DNA of 64,000 nt from Amaranthus tricolor (taxonomy: Eukaryota; Streptophyta; Magnoliopsida; Caryophyllales; Amaranthaceae), in the NCBI RefSeq assembly GCF_026212465.1, contig NC_080061.1:22830787-22894786 (forward strand). The letters run 5' to 3'. Shown here piece after piece: positions 54,348 to 62,871 of this stretch; position 1 is the first letter of the stretch, and each line of letters starts with the position of its first letter. The translations under genes and the position numbers were made by a program. The notes under the pieces are model-generated. The model worked only from the letters and a program-made list of their open reading frames with translations, made no database searches and was not told the origin of the DNA.

Positions 54348-55299
54348 ATGTACTTGAAATTACGTGCTAAGTTGTGTTTTTAATGTTTTTTATATTTTTT
54401 TGGCACTATCTCGCAAAAAGTTGTTCAGAGTTGGTTTGTTTCGCACGAAACGTGGCACACAACACTATTTGGTATAAATTATTGTGTTGAAATGGTTAGA
54501 ATGAAAAACTATTGTCATATGCTTGAAATTACATGCTAAGTTGCTTTTTTAAAGTTTTTTTTAGCTTTTTTAGCACTTTCTCGCATAAAGTTGTTCAAAC
54601 TTTCTTCGTTTTGCACGAAAAATGTCACCCAACACTATTTAGTTTCTATTTTTTTGTGGAAATGGTTATACTTGAAAATAGTAGTCATGTACTTGCAATT
54701 ACGTGGTAGGTTACGTTTTAAATGCTTTTATATTTTGTTGGCACTTTCTCGCATAAAGTGGTTCAAACGTGGTCTGTTTCGTACGAAACCTAGCACACAA
54801 CACTATTTGGTATAACTTATGTGTTGAAGTTGTAAGAATAGAAAACAATAGTCATATGCTTTAAATTACATGCTAAGTTTCTTTTTTTAAGTTTTTTATA
54901 ACTTTTTTAGCACTTTCTCGCATAAAGTTGTTCAAACTTTCTTTGTTTTGCACGAAAAATGTCACCCAACACTATTTAGTTTCTATTATTTTGTGGAAAT
55001 GGTTAGACTTGAAAACAGTAGTCATGTACTTGAAATTACGTGCTAGGTTACATTTTTAATGCATTTATACTTTTTTGGCACTTTCTCGCATAAAGTGGTT
55101 CAAACGCGGTCTGTTTCGCACGAAAGCTAGCACACAACACTATTTGGTATAACTTATTGTGTTGAAGTTGTAAGAATCGAAAACAATAGTCATATAACTT
55201 ATTGTGTTCAAACTTCGTTTGCTTTGCACCAAATATGGCACCCAACACTATTTAGTTTATATTATTGTGTTGAAATGGTTAGACTCGAAAACAATAGTC
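54348..55299 (+). repeat. Six-monomer flank repeat, copy 1 (952 bp)
   Basis: Monomers run D, A, B, A, B' (short), C, the same order and almost the same length as the 953-bp D-A-B-A-B'-C segment of the 2.9-kb unit (2360-3312 in unit 1). Flank-specific variants include TCTCGCAAAAAGTTG, AAACGTGGCAC and CTTGCAATTACGTGG. It includes the short-B' junction CATATAACTTATTGTG near 55190, so that truncation is shared with the main HOR. Confidence 0.93.
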
Positions 55300-56251
55300 A
55301 TGTACTTGAAATTACGTGCTAAGTTGTGTTTTTAATGTTTTTTATATTTTTTTGGCACTATCTCGCAAAAAGTTGTTCAGAGTTGGTTTGTTTCGCACGA
55401 AACGTGGCACACAACACTATTTGGTATAAATTATTGTGTTGAAATGGTTAGAATGAAAAACTATTGTCATATGCTTGAAATTACATGCTAAGTTGCTTTT
55501 TTAAAGTTTTTTTTAGCTTTTTTAGCACTTTCTCGCATAAAGTTGTTCAAACTTTCTTCGTTTTGCACGAAAAATGTCACCCAACACTATTTAGTTTCTA
55601 TTTTTTTGTGGAAATGGTTATACTTGAAAATAGTAGTCATGTACTTGCAATTACGTGGTAGGTTACGTTTTAAATGCTTTTATATTTTGTTGGCACTTTC
55701 TCGCATAAAGTGGTTCAAACGTGGTCTGTTTCGTACGAAACCTAGCACACAACACTATTTGGTATAACTTATGTGTTGAAGTTGTAAGAATAGAAAACAA
55801 TAGTCATATGCTTTAAATTACATGCTAAGTTTCTTTTTTTAAGTTTTTTATAACTTTTTTAGCACTTTCTCGCATAAAGTTGTTCAAACTTTCTTTGTTT
55901 TGCACGAAAAATGTCACCCAACACTATTTAGTTTTTATTATTTTGTGGAAATGGTTAGACTTGAAAACAGTAGTCATGTACTTGAAATTACGTGCTAGGT
56001 TACATTTTTAACGCATTTATATTTTTTTGGCACTTTCTCGCATAAAGTTGTTCAAACTTGGTCTATTTTGCACGAAACCTAGCACACAACACTATTTGGT
56101 ATAACTTATTGTGTTGAAATAGTAAGAATCGAAAACAATTGTCTTATAACTTATTGTGTTCAAACTCCGTTTGTTTTGCACCAAACATGGCACCCAACAC
56201 TATTTAGTTTATATTATTGTGTTAAAATTTTTAGACTCAAAAACAATAGTC
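55300..56251 (+). repeat. Six-monomer flank repeat, copy 2 (952 bp)
   Basis: The first ~710 bp are almost identical to copy 1 (one C/T difference seen near 55934). From about 56010 the two copies diverge noticeably, for example AACGCATTTATA, TTGTTCAAACTTGG and TTAAAATTTTTAGACTC. The duplication may therefore be recent over only part of its length. Confidence 0.92.
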
Positions 56252-56562
56252 ATGTACTTGAAATTACGTGCTAAGTTGCGTTTTCAATGTTTTTTTATAT
56301 CTCGCATAAAGTGGTTCAAAGTTGGTTTGTTCGCACGAAACTTGGCACACAACACTATTTGGTATAAATTATTGTGTGGAAATGGTTAGAATCGAAAACT
56401 ATTGTCATATACTAAAAAAAATTACATGCTAGGTGTCTTTTTGGCACTTTATAGCATAAAGTTGTTCAAACTTTCTTTCTTTTGCACGAAAAATGTCATC
56501 CAACACTATTTAGTTTCTATTATTTTGTGGAAATGGTTAGACTTGAAAACAGTAGTCATGTA
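56252..56562 (+). repeat. Last satellite monomers before the insertion junction
   Basis: A degenerate D monomer (short TATATCTCGCATAAAG near 56295, one base lost in GTTTGTTCGCACG near 56326) followed by an A monomer with irregular spacing (CATATACTAAAAAAAATT). The A monomer stops in mid-sequence at GTAGTCATGTA. The expected continuation CTTGAAATTACG is missing because another element begins at 56563. Confidence 0.92.
56558..56562. other. Putative target-site duplication of the Sirevirus, left copy
   Basis: The satellite ends in ATGTA immediately before the element's terminal TG at 56563. Ty1/copia integration normally duplicates 5 bp, so the same ATGTA should follow the 5' LTR outside this window. 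Only one copy can be seen here. Confidence 0.6.
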
Positions 56563-56843
56563 TGTAGAAATACAAAGAGATGGTCAAATGCAACAAGAGG
56601 GCGGGTGAATTGTTGTGTATTAAGCTTAGCTTAAGATTTTTGACTCTAAATTGCGGAATTATAACAATAAAACAAAACTTAAACTTAAAGTGAAAAAGCT
56701 AAAACGAGATAAAGATTTTACGTGGAAACCTTCTTGGCCTAATAAGAAGGAAAAACCACGACCCCCCGTGATTTCAAAATTCTTACTATGTTTTAGGCAA
56801 TCAATTACAATCACATAAAACAATTTGCTTCACTTGAAGCTTC

Positions 56844-56849
56844 TTTATT
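56844..56849 (-). terminator. Candidate poly(A) signal in the Sirevirus LTR
   Basis: AATAAA on the minus strand, within the part of the LTR expected to hold the R region. A hexamer like this is common by chance in AT-rich DNA, so this is only a candidate. Confidence 0.3.
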
Positions 56850-57212
56850 CTAGGCCTATTCTCTGTCTCTTCTCTTTCTCCTTCTCTTTCTCTTCTAATT
56901 TTCACGCTTCACTTGGAGCTTCTCTAATTCCCTAGACTTCCCTTAAGTCTAGTTACAACAAAACACTCAATTACTGTAACACCCCGTAATTTATCGGGTT
57001 TAGAAATAAGTAAAATATAATAAGATAAAGTATAACAAAATAAAATAAATAAGTAATATTAAATTATACTACTTTATATAGTTAATTATAAATAATAAAG
57101 TAGGTTTAATTCTAACGGTGACAAGTTTTATTGCGTACGTTGTTTTCGCGTAGGGTTCTTTTTCCGATTTAACATTCTTATAATAAATAGAATAATTATT
57201 AACAAAAAAAAA

Positions 57213-57220
57213 TATATAAG
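57213..57220 (+). promoter_or_regulatory. Putative TATA box of the solo LTR
   Basis: TATATAAG about 240 bp into the LTR, followed by a G-rich AGGGGAA. It is the main clue to the orientation of this LTR. Confidence 0.5.
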
Positions 57221-58467
57221 GGGAATTTGAGAACGCAGCCGGTTGTGGGGAAGTATGGGAGGAGTTTTGTAACTCCTCTCATAATTGTGTTTTAAGCTTA
57301 ATTAGGATGGGTCCTTAATTCCTTATTAATTCTCAAGCATTTCAAGCATCCTTAATCATCATTTTAATCATCTCTTGAACATGGAAAAATTCATAAAAAT
57401 TTCTTCTCCTTTTCTTCCTTTTGTTTTCGGCATTCTCAAGAAAAAAAAAACTTTGTTGTTCAATCCAATCTTTTGTTTAAAGGGTAAGTTTAGTTGAATT
57501 GTTATTTATAAATTTTATTCATTAGATTTCTAAGGTGAAATATATTTTATGTATGATGATATCCTATGACTTTTAAGAGGATTGAATATATTTTCTTTTA
57601 TATATAATTTTCTCTACTAATCCTTTAATAAACTTCAATCTTGTTAAAAGGATTGAGTTATGTTTCTGAGTTATATTCTTTAGCAAAGTTTAATTATTTG
57701 TTAAAAGAATTAAGTTAATATTGATATTTAAATAAATTTCTTTTATGATTTACATTTCTCTAACTAAATTACAATTTGTTAGTAGGAATTTAAATGGTAT
57801 GGATCAAGTAGTGTAGTCATATAAGAGTTATAAATCCTTTAGCAAAATTGGATTTTCTTGAAGGATTGTGTATTTATATATATGTTTTGATTCAAGAAGG
57901 ATGATTTTTGTTTTATGATTCTCTACAAAATTTTAATTTTTTAAGAGAATTAAGTATTTAATTTAATTATCATAATTTGTGGAGTTTTAAGTCTCTTGAA
58001 GATCTTATGGATGGGCCTATTCTTTTTATCAAGTCTTAGTAATATCTTAGTAGTATGGAGTGGATTAAATGTGTAAACATGTTCTAATACATGACCGTTT
58101 TGTGTGTGTGTTATTTAGGACCTCGATTCATAAGAGGGCGAAATTCTTATCGTGCTTAAACGTTGTTTGGTTGCAGTGCTTAAAGGTACACGCTTAGACC
58201 ATATTGTTTATGTGGTTGTGCAAGTAGTGTTGTTTCATTTCTAATCGAGGCATTGTAATTCACATAAGGATTAGACATCTCAATAATGTGAAAGAAATTA
58301 ATTGGAAATTGAGAATTTATGTGTTGTCACCCAAAGGGGTTGACGTTTGGTTGGATTATGTTACCCAAAGGGGTTAACGTATTGGTTTGGATTATTACAA
58401 TTATTGTTCCCATGGCAGTTTTGGATCATTACGGTCACCATGGGGGTATGCATACTTTAGCCTATGT

Positions 58468-58655
58468 CGACCCGAACAGGACGGGCAACGTCTTAGGTCG
58501 GTGGTTGCCTTGGGATTAGCTCTCCCAAGTGTATTCCTCCAAAATTATTTGAATTTATACTTGAACGACCCGAACAGGAAGGGCAACGTTACAAGTTGGA
58601 ATTATCTAAAAGTGAATGGTGTATACTTGAACGACCCGAACAGGACGGGCAACGT
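58468..58655 (+). repeat. Short repeats inside the solo LTR
   Basis: The core CGACCCGAACAGGACGGGC recurs at 58468, 58566 (one difference, AGGAAGGGC) and 58632. The last two copies lie in a tandem of about 66 bp that also repeats ACTTGAACGACCC and GTTACAAGTTGGAATTAT. Upstream, ACCCAAAGGGGTTRACGT occurs twice 34 bp apart (58329, 58363). These resemble the enhancer-like or length-variable repeats seen in plant LTRs. Confidence 0.8.
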
Positions 58656-59352
58656 TACAAGTTGGAATTATTGAATAATGAATATATATTAGAGCCTATG
58701 CATGCTAGGATAAACACAATGCTTGTTTTCAACCTGCTTGATATAAGTATGAAGTCTCTAACGTGTATTGGTTTGTTTCTTTGGAACCTACTGTGTGTTG
58801 TCATACGACGACTAGTAGGTTGATTGCAGGTGGGGTCTGGAGTGAGGTCTCGACTTAGAACCCGTAATTATCAAGACTATGCTATTATCTTTTGTATTGG
58901 TTTATGAGTAGAAAGAAACTCTGTACCTATGTAACAGGAGATTGTGTAGTTTTCTTTTCGCTTCCGCTTATTTCAATTAGTTTGTCTAGAGGCCTATAGG
59001 CTCTCGAGTTGTACGTTAGAGCTTCCGCTGACATATTTTCTTGACGTTAGTACTGTTTCCGTTTAGTCATATTTCTTTATCGACGGAACGTTGACGATCC
59101 TAGAGAAGACTTTTCTCTAGAGCCCAAGGAGCGAGCCGAAATTTGTATTTTCATATGGATTTCCGGGTCACTTAAACCGGGCCGTTACAATTACCGTTAC
59201 AAGGCCAAATTCTCAAGAGGATAAAAATTAAATAGTTCGTTTAAGAAAAATATAATAAATTAATTGGCATGAAATAGCTGAAAATATTTTTCTTAATTGA
59301 TCTGTCTTATTGGACACTCTTGGATACCAAACCAGTTTAGGCGTAGTTCCTT

Positions 59353-59361
59353 CTATTTATA
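59353..59361 (-). promoter_or_regulatory. Putative TATA box of the Sirevirus LTR
   Basis: The minus strand reads TATAAATAG in the context CATTATAAATAGAAGG. It lies about 610 bp downstream of the LTR start, a position suited to the U3/R boundary. In this 3' LTR copy it would fire towards the satellite and, first, into the nested solo LTR. Confidence 0.6.
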
Positions 59362-59974
59362 ATGAGAACAGCCGTAACTTTCTTTTGCAAAATAACTTCC
59401 ACTAATTTACTTGTTCCTAAAGCAAAAGATAGTGGAGAACCAGAAATAGAGCCGGTTACCATTTGCTAAAAATAGGAGACGGTTCCTTCAAGCTAAAAAT
59501 AGCATAGGAGTTCTATGAAGATTCTAAATAAAAAGAGACCGTTTCTCAATAAAGAATAAGTCTTAGGTTATTTTTAGATGACTAAAAATAGTTTTGCCAA
59601 CAACTTATTAATTAATTAAGCAACTAATTTAACTCTTAACCGTTACATCAACTTAAAAAACAGAAAATAAACTATTTGCAGTTTTCCATCCGATGTCTTC
59701 TCCAAACTTGCAACGTAGGAACAGTGTACTGTCTCCATCTACAACTTCCGTCAGATTGTCATCTTCGGGAACAGTAGACCGCCTGTCTACTTTTAACATC
59801 CTAAGCAATTATCTAACTCTTTTGATATTTATGACACATACAACTTCCACGAACCAAGTCATAGACTTCATCAACGATTTCAACAAAATCGGATATTTAC
59901 CTACAAAACAATCTCTAAAACATGTTTGTTTATTTAAAAGTGAAGTCATCATCAAAACCTAAGAGGCCAACAAA

Positions 59975-59986
59975 TTCCCCCTTTTT
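59975..59986 (-). promoter_or_regulatory. Polypurine tract 1 (adjacent to the 3' LTR)
   Basis: AAAAAGGGGGAA on the minus strand, two bases before the LTR terminus. It serves as the primer for plus-strand DNA synthesis in LTR retrotransposons and fixes the LTR start at 59972. Confidence 0.85.
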
Positions 59987-60471
59987 GATGAAGACAAACT
60001 TATAAACAAACTTATGTAAAATAGAGTAAAACAAAATTCTTAGAGCATACTAGAGATGAAAGCAACTCTAAATAACTTAGTAAATTAACTTGTTACAATA
60101 CAATTTACCAAGCACTCGTAGTAAAACAGTTTACTCCATAAAGTATATAAAAAAAACAACACAAATCCTTAAGTATCTAAAATGTAACCAGAACAATTAA
60201 TCAAGATATTCATAAACTCAATCAAGAACAACATGGAGTTTAAACCTAGCATAACCATAGCACATGATCAGAATAACAATCTTCATAATCAGAGTTATAT
60301 CACATTAACTTTCATTATTGGAGCAAGCAATATAAATAGAAAGATATGGAGACTGTGCATTCACAACTTCTTATAAGTTTGTGCAATACCTTCCCCCTTT
60401 TGTCATCAATCAAAAGGAATGAGTATAATCAAACCACAACGCAAATATAAATATTTTGCCATTGAAGAAAA
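59987..60471 (-). other. Non-coding region between env-like ORF and 3' LTR
   Basis: AT-rich sequence with frequent stops and no recognisable domain. It holds polypurine tract 2 and otherwise nothing that can be named. Confidence 0.7.
60389..60401 (-). promoter_or_regulatory. Polypurine tract 2 (upstream copy)
   Basis: AAAAGGGGGAAGG on the minus strand, preceded by TTGATGACA much as tract 1 is preceded by a TTCATC context. It lies about 415 bp upstream of tract 1. Multiple conserved polypurine tracts are described as a Sirevirus trait. Confidence 0.7.
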
Positions 60472-60693
60472 TCAGAAACAATAAATGAAAGCAAGCACCA
60501 TAAACAGCAATCCAAATATGCATATTGTTAAAATCACAGACCAATATAACCAAAGAAATTGTAGCAGCTGTTTTAAAAAAATACAACCTTGTACCCCAGA
60601 TGGTACAAAAGAAAAAAAAGTGTTTGATAAATTTAGATTGATAGATAGTAAGGCCAACAAATGATCATTAAATAATGTGGGAAGAGGAATCAA
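60472..60693 (-). pseudogene. Hydrophobic tail downstream of the env-like ORF (uncertain)
   Basis: A 73-residue frame that begins at a TTG overlapping the previous stop. Its last ~35 residues are strongly hydrophobic (FLWLYWSVILTICIFGLLF), resembling a membrane segment. It could be the remnant of a C-terminal membrane anchor shifted out of frame, or a chance translation of T-rich non-coding sequence. No ATG start is present. Confidence 0.3.
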
Positions 60694-61145
60694 GGAGCAG
60701 TCTTATCTTCATCTATTAACTCAATCTGCACTTCAACTGTGTCTAGCTTGGCACCAAGACGGTTCTCCATCTGGATGAGCTGATCAGCAATTGAGGCAAG
60801 TGAGACACGAGTTTCATCTTGAAAAGCAAGAAATTGATACTGGAGGTCTTGGAGCGTAGATAGCATGGAGTCTAAAGAAGCTGCAGGAACATAATCAAAA
60901 TTAGCACAGCCTATACCTGGTGAAGTGTGTGTTGGAAATGGTGGTGGTGTAAACTGTATAGGTGATGGTGGTGGTGATGGAATTTGATGTGATGGTGGTG
61001 TGGTTGGCTTGGGAGAGGGAGGTGCATATTTTGTAGGTTCAAGGATGTTGTGAGAGGTGATATCATCATCTATAACAACCGTACATTTAGAAGCCAACCT
61101 CCTACTTTTTCTCTGTATTAAACCTGGCTGCTTCTTCATAGTCAT
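60690..61145 (-). pseudogene. Env-like ORF, proline-rich and coiled-coil fragment (151 aa)
   Basis: In the same frame as the fragment ending at 61353 but separated from it by two stop codons. Residues 1-20 are basic (KKQPGLIQRKSRRLASK), 40-75 are proline-rich with PPSP repeats, and about 93-145 have heptad-like Leu/Ile spacing (LDSMLSTLQDLQYQFLAFQ) that predicts a coiled coil. This arrangement near the C-terminus agrees with descriptions of SIRE1-type envelope-like proteins. Confidence 0.72.
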
Positions 61146-61352
61146 CTAAACCTCCTCATCACTAGAGTCACTACTTAGAGTGCAATCATCATTCTCCTCT
61201 ATAGCATCTCCTTTCTCTTTTGATTCCCCCTTACTAGCTGCTTCTCCCTGTTCCCTAGTTTCTGCTATTTCAGTGGTTGCAGTGGGAACAGACTCCTGCT
61301 CCTTTTCTTCCTCAACTAGTTGTTCCTTTACTTCGTCAATCTTCTCCTTTTC

Positions 61353-61712
61353 TTATTCAACATCATTAACCTCTTCCACAGCATGTACCAATATTTCTTC
61401 ATCATTCAATTTTAGGTGCAGATTGTGTAAGTATTTGGCACCTATTTTCATGTTAGGACCCATAGGGAACTGCAAACCATCTAGAGGTACACCAAATCTT
61501 CTGAATATCCATGTCAATAGCCCTCCATATCCAACAAAACTCCCCTTTTCAATGCAGTTCGACAGATGAGAAATCATTAATGAAGGAAAGTTTATTTTAA
61601 TATAATTGGCCATGCAATAAATCAAAGTGGCATCACGTAGACTAACTTCACTTCGTTTGGAGTTTCGTGGTAAGATGAATCTACGAGCAATATTATACAA
61701 CAATTTATGCAA
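61353..61712 (-). pseudogene. Env-like ORF, middle fragment 2 (119 aa)
   Basis: Overlaps the previous piece by 8 bp in another frame. It carries the rest of the conserved domain: HKLLYNIARRFILPR (residues 2-16), LIYCMANYIKINFPSLM, and GYGGLLTWIFRRFGVPL (about 61-77). The TAA at the end interrupts an open acidic region rich in Glu and Lys that continues in the same frame to about 61148. Confidence 0.7.
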
Positions 61713-61914
61713 AGGAGACAGGATGTTGGCTTATTTTCCCTTTCTTTTGATCAATTCGTAAGAATTTCAGAACAGTTCTTTCATTAATCCCAGAAAATAC
61801 TATCTTCGAGCCAACATGATAGGTGTCAAATCCAACAGCAGGAACATTGAACCATTCCCCCAACATAACACTATTAAATTCTATTTTTATATCCTTAATA
61901 GTGCTAGAACACAC
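61705..61914 (-). pseudogene. Env-like ORF, middle fragment 1 (69 aa)
   Basis: It continues the middle domain in a different frame from the N-terminal piece. Recognisable features are VMLGEWFNVPAVGFDTY at about residues 16-32 and a GINERTVLKFL stretch at about 43-53. This resembles the conserved domain that plant databases often label a putative plant transposon protein domain. The frame probably extends slightly upstream of the apparent start. It ends at a TAA created by a second frameshift. Confidence 0.65.
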
Positions 61915-61934
61915 CCCACAATCCAGAGAAAAAT

Positions 61935-62375
61935 TTAATATATATATTCACGCATTAGGTTAGGAAATATTGGGTTGCAACTGAAATCGGACATCACTAC
62001 TTCCCAGTTTTTATTTTGTAAAATGGCATGAAGTTGTGGAAAAGGAGTAGTATCATACCAGTACTTGTCTAAACCGAACCCTACAGACATTTCCTTTGAA
62101 ACTTCTTCAGCACTATCGGGATCAGTAATCTTCGAACGTTTGGTTGGTCTAGATGATGAACCACCTTTTGGTGTGGAGATCTGGCGTTTTGTTCCTGCAT
62201 GTGCTGTGGATGGTATTGGGGTTTCCTTTTTGGTTTCAGTAGATGAGGATGGTGGAGCATCAATCTGTGGTGAAGGATGAACCACCCTAAGAGGTTGCGG
62301 TTGAGAAATTTTACAGGATTTCGGTGTTTTCCTGTTCATTTTCTTGCCGGAGTTTGAGGTTTTTGGTGTTTTCAT
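61935..62375 (-). pseudogene. Env-like ORF, N-terminal fragment (146 aa)
   Basis: Starts MKTPKTSNSGKKMNRK and is rich in Lys, Pro, Ser and Thr for about 90 residues, which looks disordered. A more ordered segment follows, with FGLDKYWYDTTPFPQL near residues 101-116. It stops after REYIY in a TATATATATTAA run, where the reading frame appears to be lost. It is the best-preserved start of the third ORF. Confidence 0.7.
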
Positions 62376-62871
62376 TGTGATTTTGAAGGTGTATTGAGAG
62401 AGGGAAGATGATGAGTGATGTTGGCTGAGGGAAACAAGTAATGCGTGAAAGGTATGACGTGAGGAAGGGGGTTAATATATGGGTGAAGGGACGGTTAACT
62501 AAAGGTTCAACTCTTTAATTCATTAATCATTTCAATTGAAATCAAATGGTTATTGAAGAGTTGGGGGACAAATTCATGGAATGAGATAAATCCAATTCCC
62601 ATTATTTGATTTTGAGTTGACCATATATTAGAAAAATATGGAAAATATAAAACTTGAAAAATGATATTATTATATTATCTAAAAAAATTAATGAACACAT
62701 GCTACTTTGGTCTGATCAATTCAAAACATGCAATGAAGAAGACATTTATACTACAAACTTTATCAACTGTATACCTGATTTCTTCAATAATTGATTCACA
62801 ATCAAGATGTTGAGGTTGATTTAACCCTTTTCAATTTCATGATGCTTCATGGGGAATTCTTGCTATCAACT
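62376..62871 (-). other. Spacer between pol and env-like ORF
   Basis: About 500 bp, AT-rich and without a recognisable domain. Sireviruses generally have a gap or a stop between pol and the third ORF, so some bypass or internal start is needed to express the latter. No splice site, promoter or structured element could be identified here with confidence. Confidence 0.6.

Larger units (their letters stand above)
1..56562 (+). repeat. Satellite DNA array, ~169-bp monomer, higher-order repeat
   Basis: The whole interval is tandem repeat with no other sequence in it. The recurrent landmark CGCATAAAGTKGTTCAAA lies about 168-171 bp apart (for example 411, 581, 751, 1075, 1244, 1413, 1581). Five monomer types can be told apart. 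A has TGCACGAAAAATGTCACC, B has CGCACGAAACCTAGCAC, C has TGCACAAAACATGGCAC, D has CGAAACTTGGCACAC, and E has GGCAACAAAAAAGGCAC or GGCGACAAAAAAGGCAC. In unit 1 the registers are 411 D, 581 A, 751 B, ~904 E, 1075 C, 1244 D, 1413 A, 1581 B' (short), 1698 A, 1867 B, ~2021 E, 2190 C, 2360 D, 2530 A, 2698 B, 2868 A, 3036 B' (short) and ~3144 C, which sums to 2902 bp. Monomers near 150-180 bp, one nucleosome, are typical of plant centromeric satellites. That this array is centromeric is inference; it could be a pericentromeric or interstitial block. Confidence 0.97.
56975..59189 (+). mobile_element. Nested solo LTR (2215 bp), probable Ty3-type
   Basis: It begins TGTAACACCCCG and ends GGGCCGTTACA, giving TG...CA termini and a short TGTAAC/GTTACA inverted repeat. 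It is flanked by perfect 5-bp duplications ATTAC (56970-56974 and 59190-59194). No primer-binding site, polypurine tract or protein domain lies inside, so this is a single LTR and not a full element. A TATATAAG box at 57213-57220 on the plus strand supports plus orientation. It contains short internal repeats around 58329-58376 and 58468-58655. Long LTRs starting TGTAACACCCC are common in Ty3 chromoviruses of plants, but the family assignment is inference. Confidence 0.9.
56563..59972 (-). repeat. Sirevirus 3' LTR, interrupted by a nested solo LTR
   Basis: The LTR starts on the minus strand with TGTTGGCCTCTTAGG at 59972, directly after the polypurine tract, and ends with TTTCTACA at 56563, where satellite resumes. 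Without the nested 2215-bp element and its duplicated 5 bp, the LTR is about 1190 bp, close to the roughly 1-kb LTRs of SIRE1-type elements. The outer parts are 56563-56974 and 59195-59972. A TATA box lies about 610 bp into the LTR. Downstream come a GA-rich stretch on the element strand (56861-56895) and a candidate AATAAA signal (56844-56849). A TG start at 56589 was considered for the far end, but 56563 fits the end of the satellite exactly. Confidence 0.83.
60690..62375 (-). pseudogene. Sirevirus envelope-like ORF, decayed (whole extent)
   Basis: This third ORF lies between pol and the 3' LTR. It starts with ATG at 62375, about 500 bp after the pol stop, and its remnants end at 60690. In order the pieces show a basic, proline/serine-rich N-terminus, a conserved middle domain, an acidic Glu/Lys-rich stretch, a proline-rich segment and a coiled coil. 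Breaks visible are a frameshift in a TA-dinucleotide run near 61935-61945, a frameshift near 61715-61745, an in-frame TAA at 61353-61355 and an in-frame TAG just before 61145. The role of these proteins in Sireviruses is unproven; an envelope function was proposed from position and predicted structure. This copy cannot make the protein. Confidence 0.8.

Noticed and set aside
1..56562. CRISPR-like array, rDNA spacer or minisatellite
   Set aside because: Repeats are contiguous ~169-bp monomers without unique spacers, there are no rRNA motifs, and the context is a plant retrotransposon.
56300..56562. A natural boundary between centromeric satellite and chromosome arm
   Set aside because: The break is in mid-monomer at a retrotransposon terminus, so it says nothing about where the array really ends.
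56402..56608. 68-codon open frame crossing the satellite/LTR junction
   Set aside because: It is a chance fusion of degenerate satellite and LTR end, with no recognisable domain.
58319..58823. Open frames of 66-95 codons in the solo LTR
   Set aside because: They overlap each other in different frames and follow the short internal repeats; LTRs of this kind are non-coding.
59693..59962. 89-codon plus-strand ORF starting MSSPNLQRRNSV
   Set aside because: It lies inside the Sirevirus 3' LTR, antisense to the element, with no domain; judged a chance frame.
61180..61569. 129-codon plus-strand ORF rich in Ser and Phe
   Set aside because: It is the antisense of the Glu/Lys-rich acidic segment and middle domain of the env-like ORF, which explains its composition.
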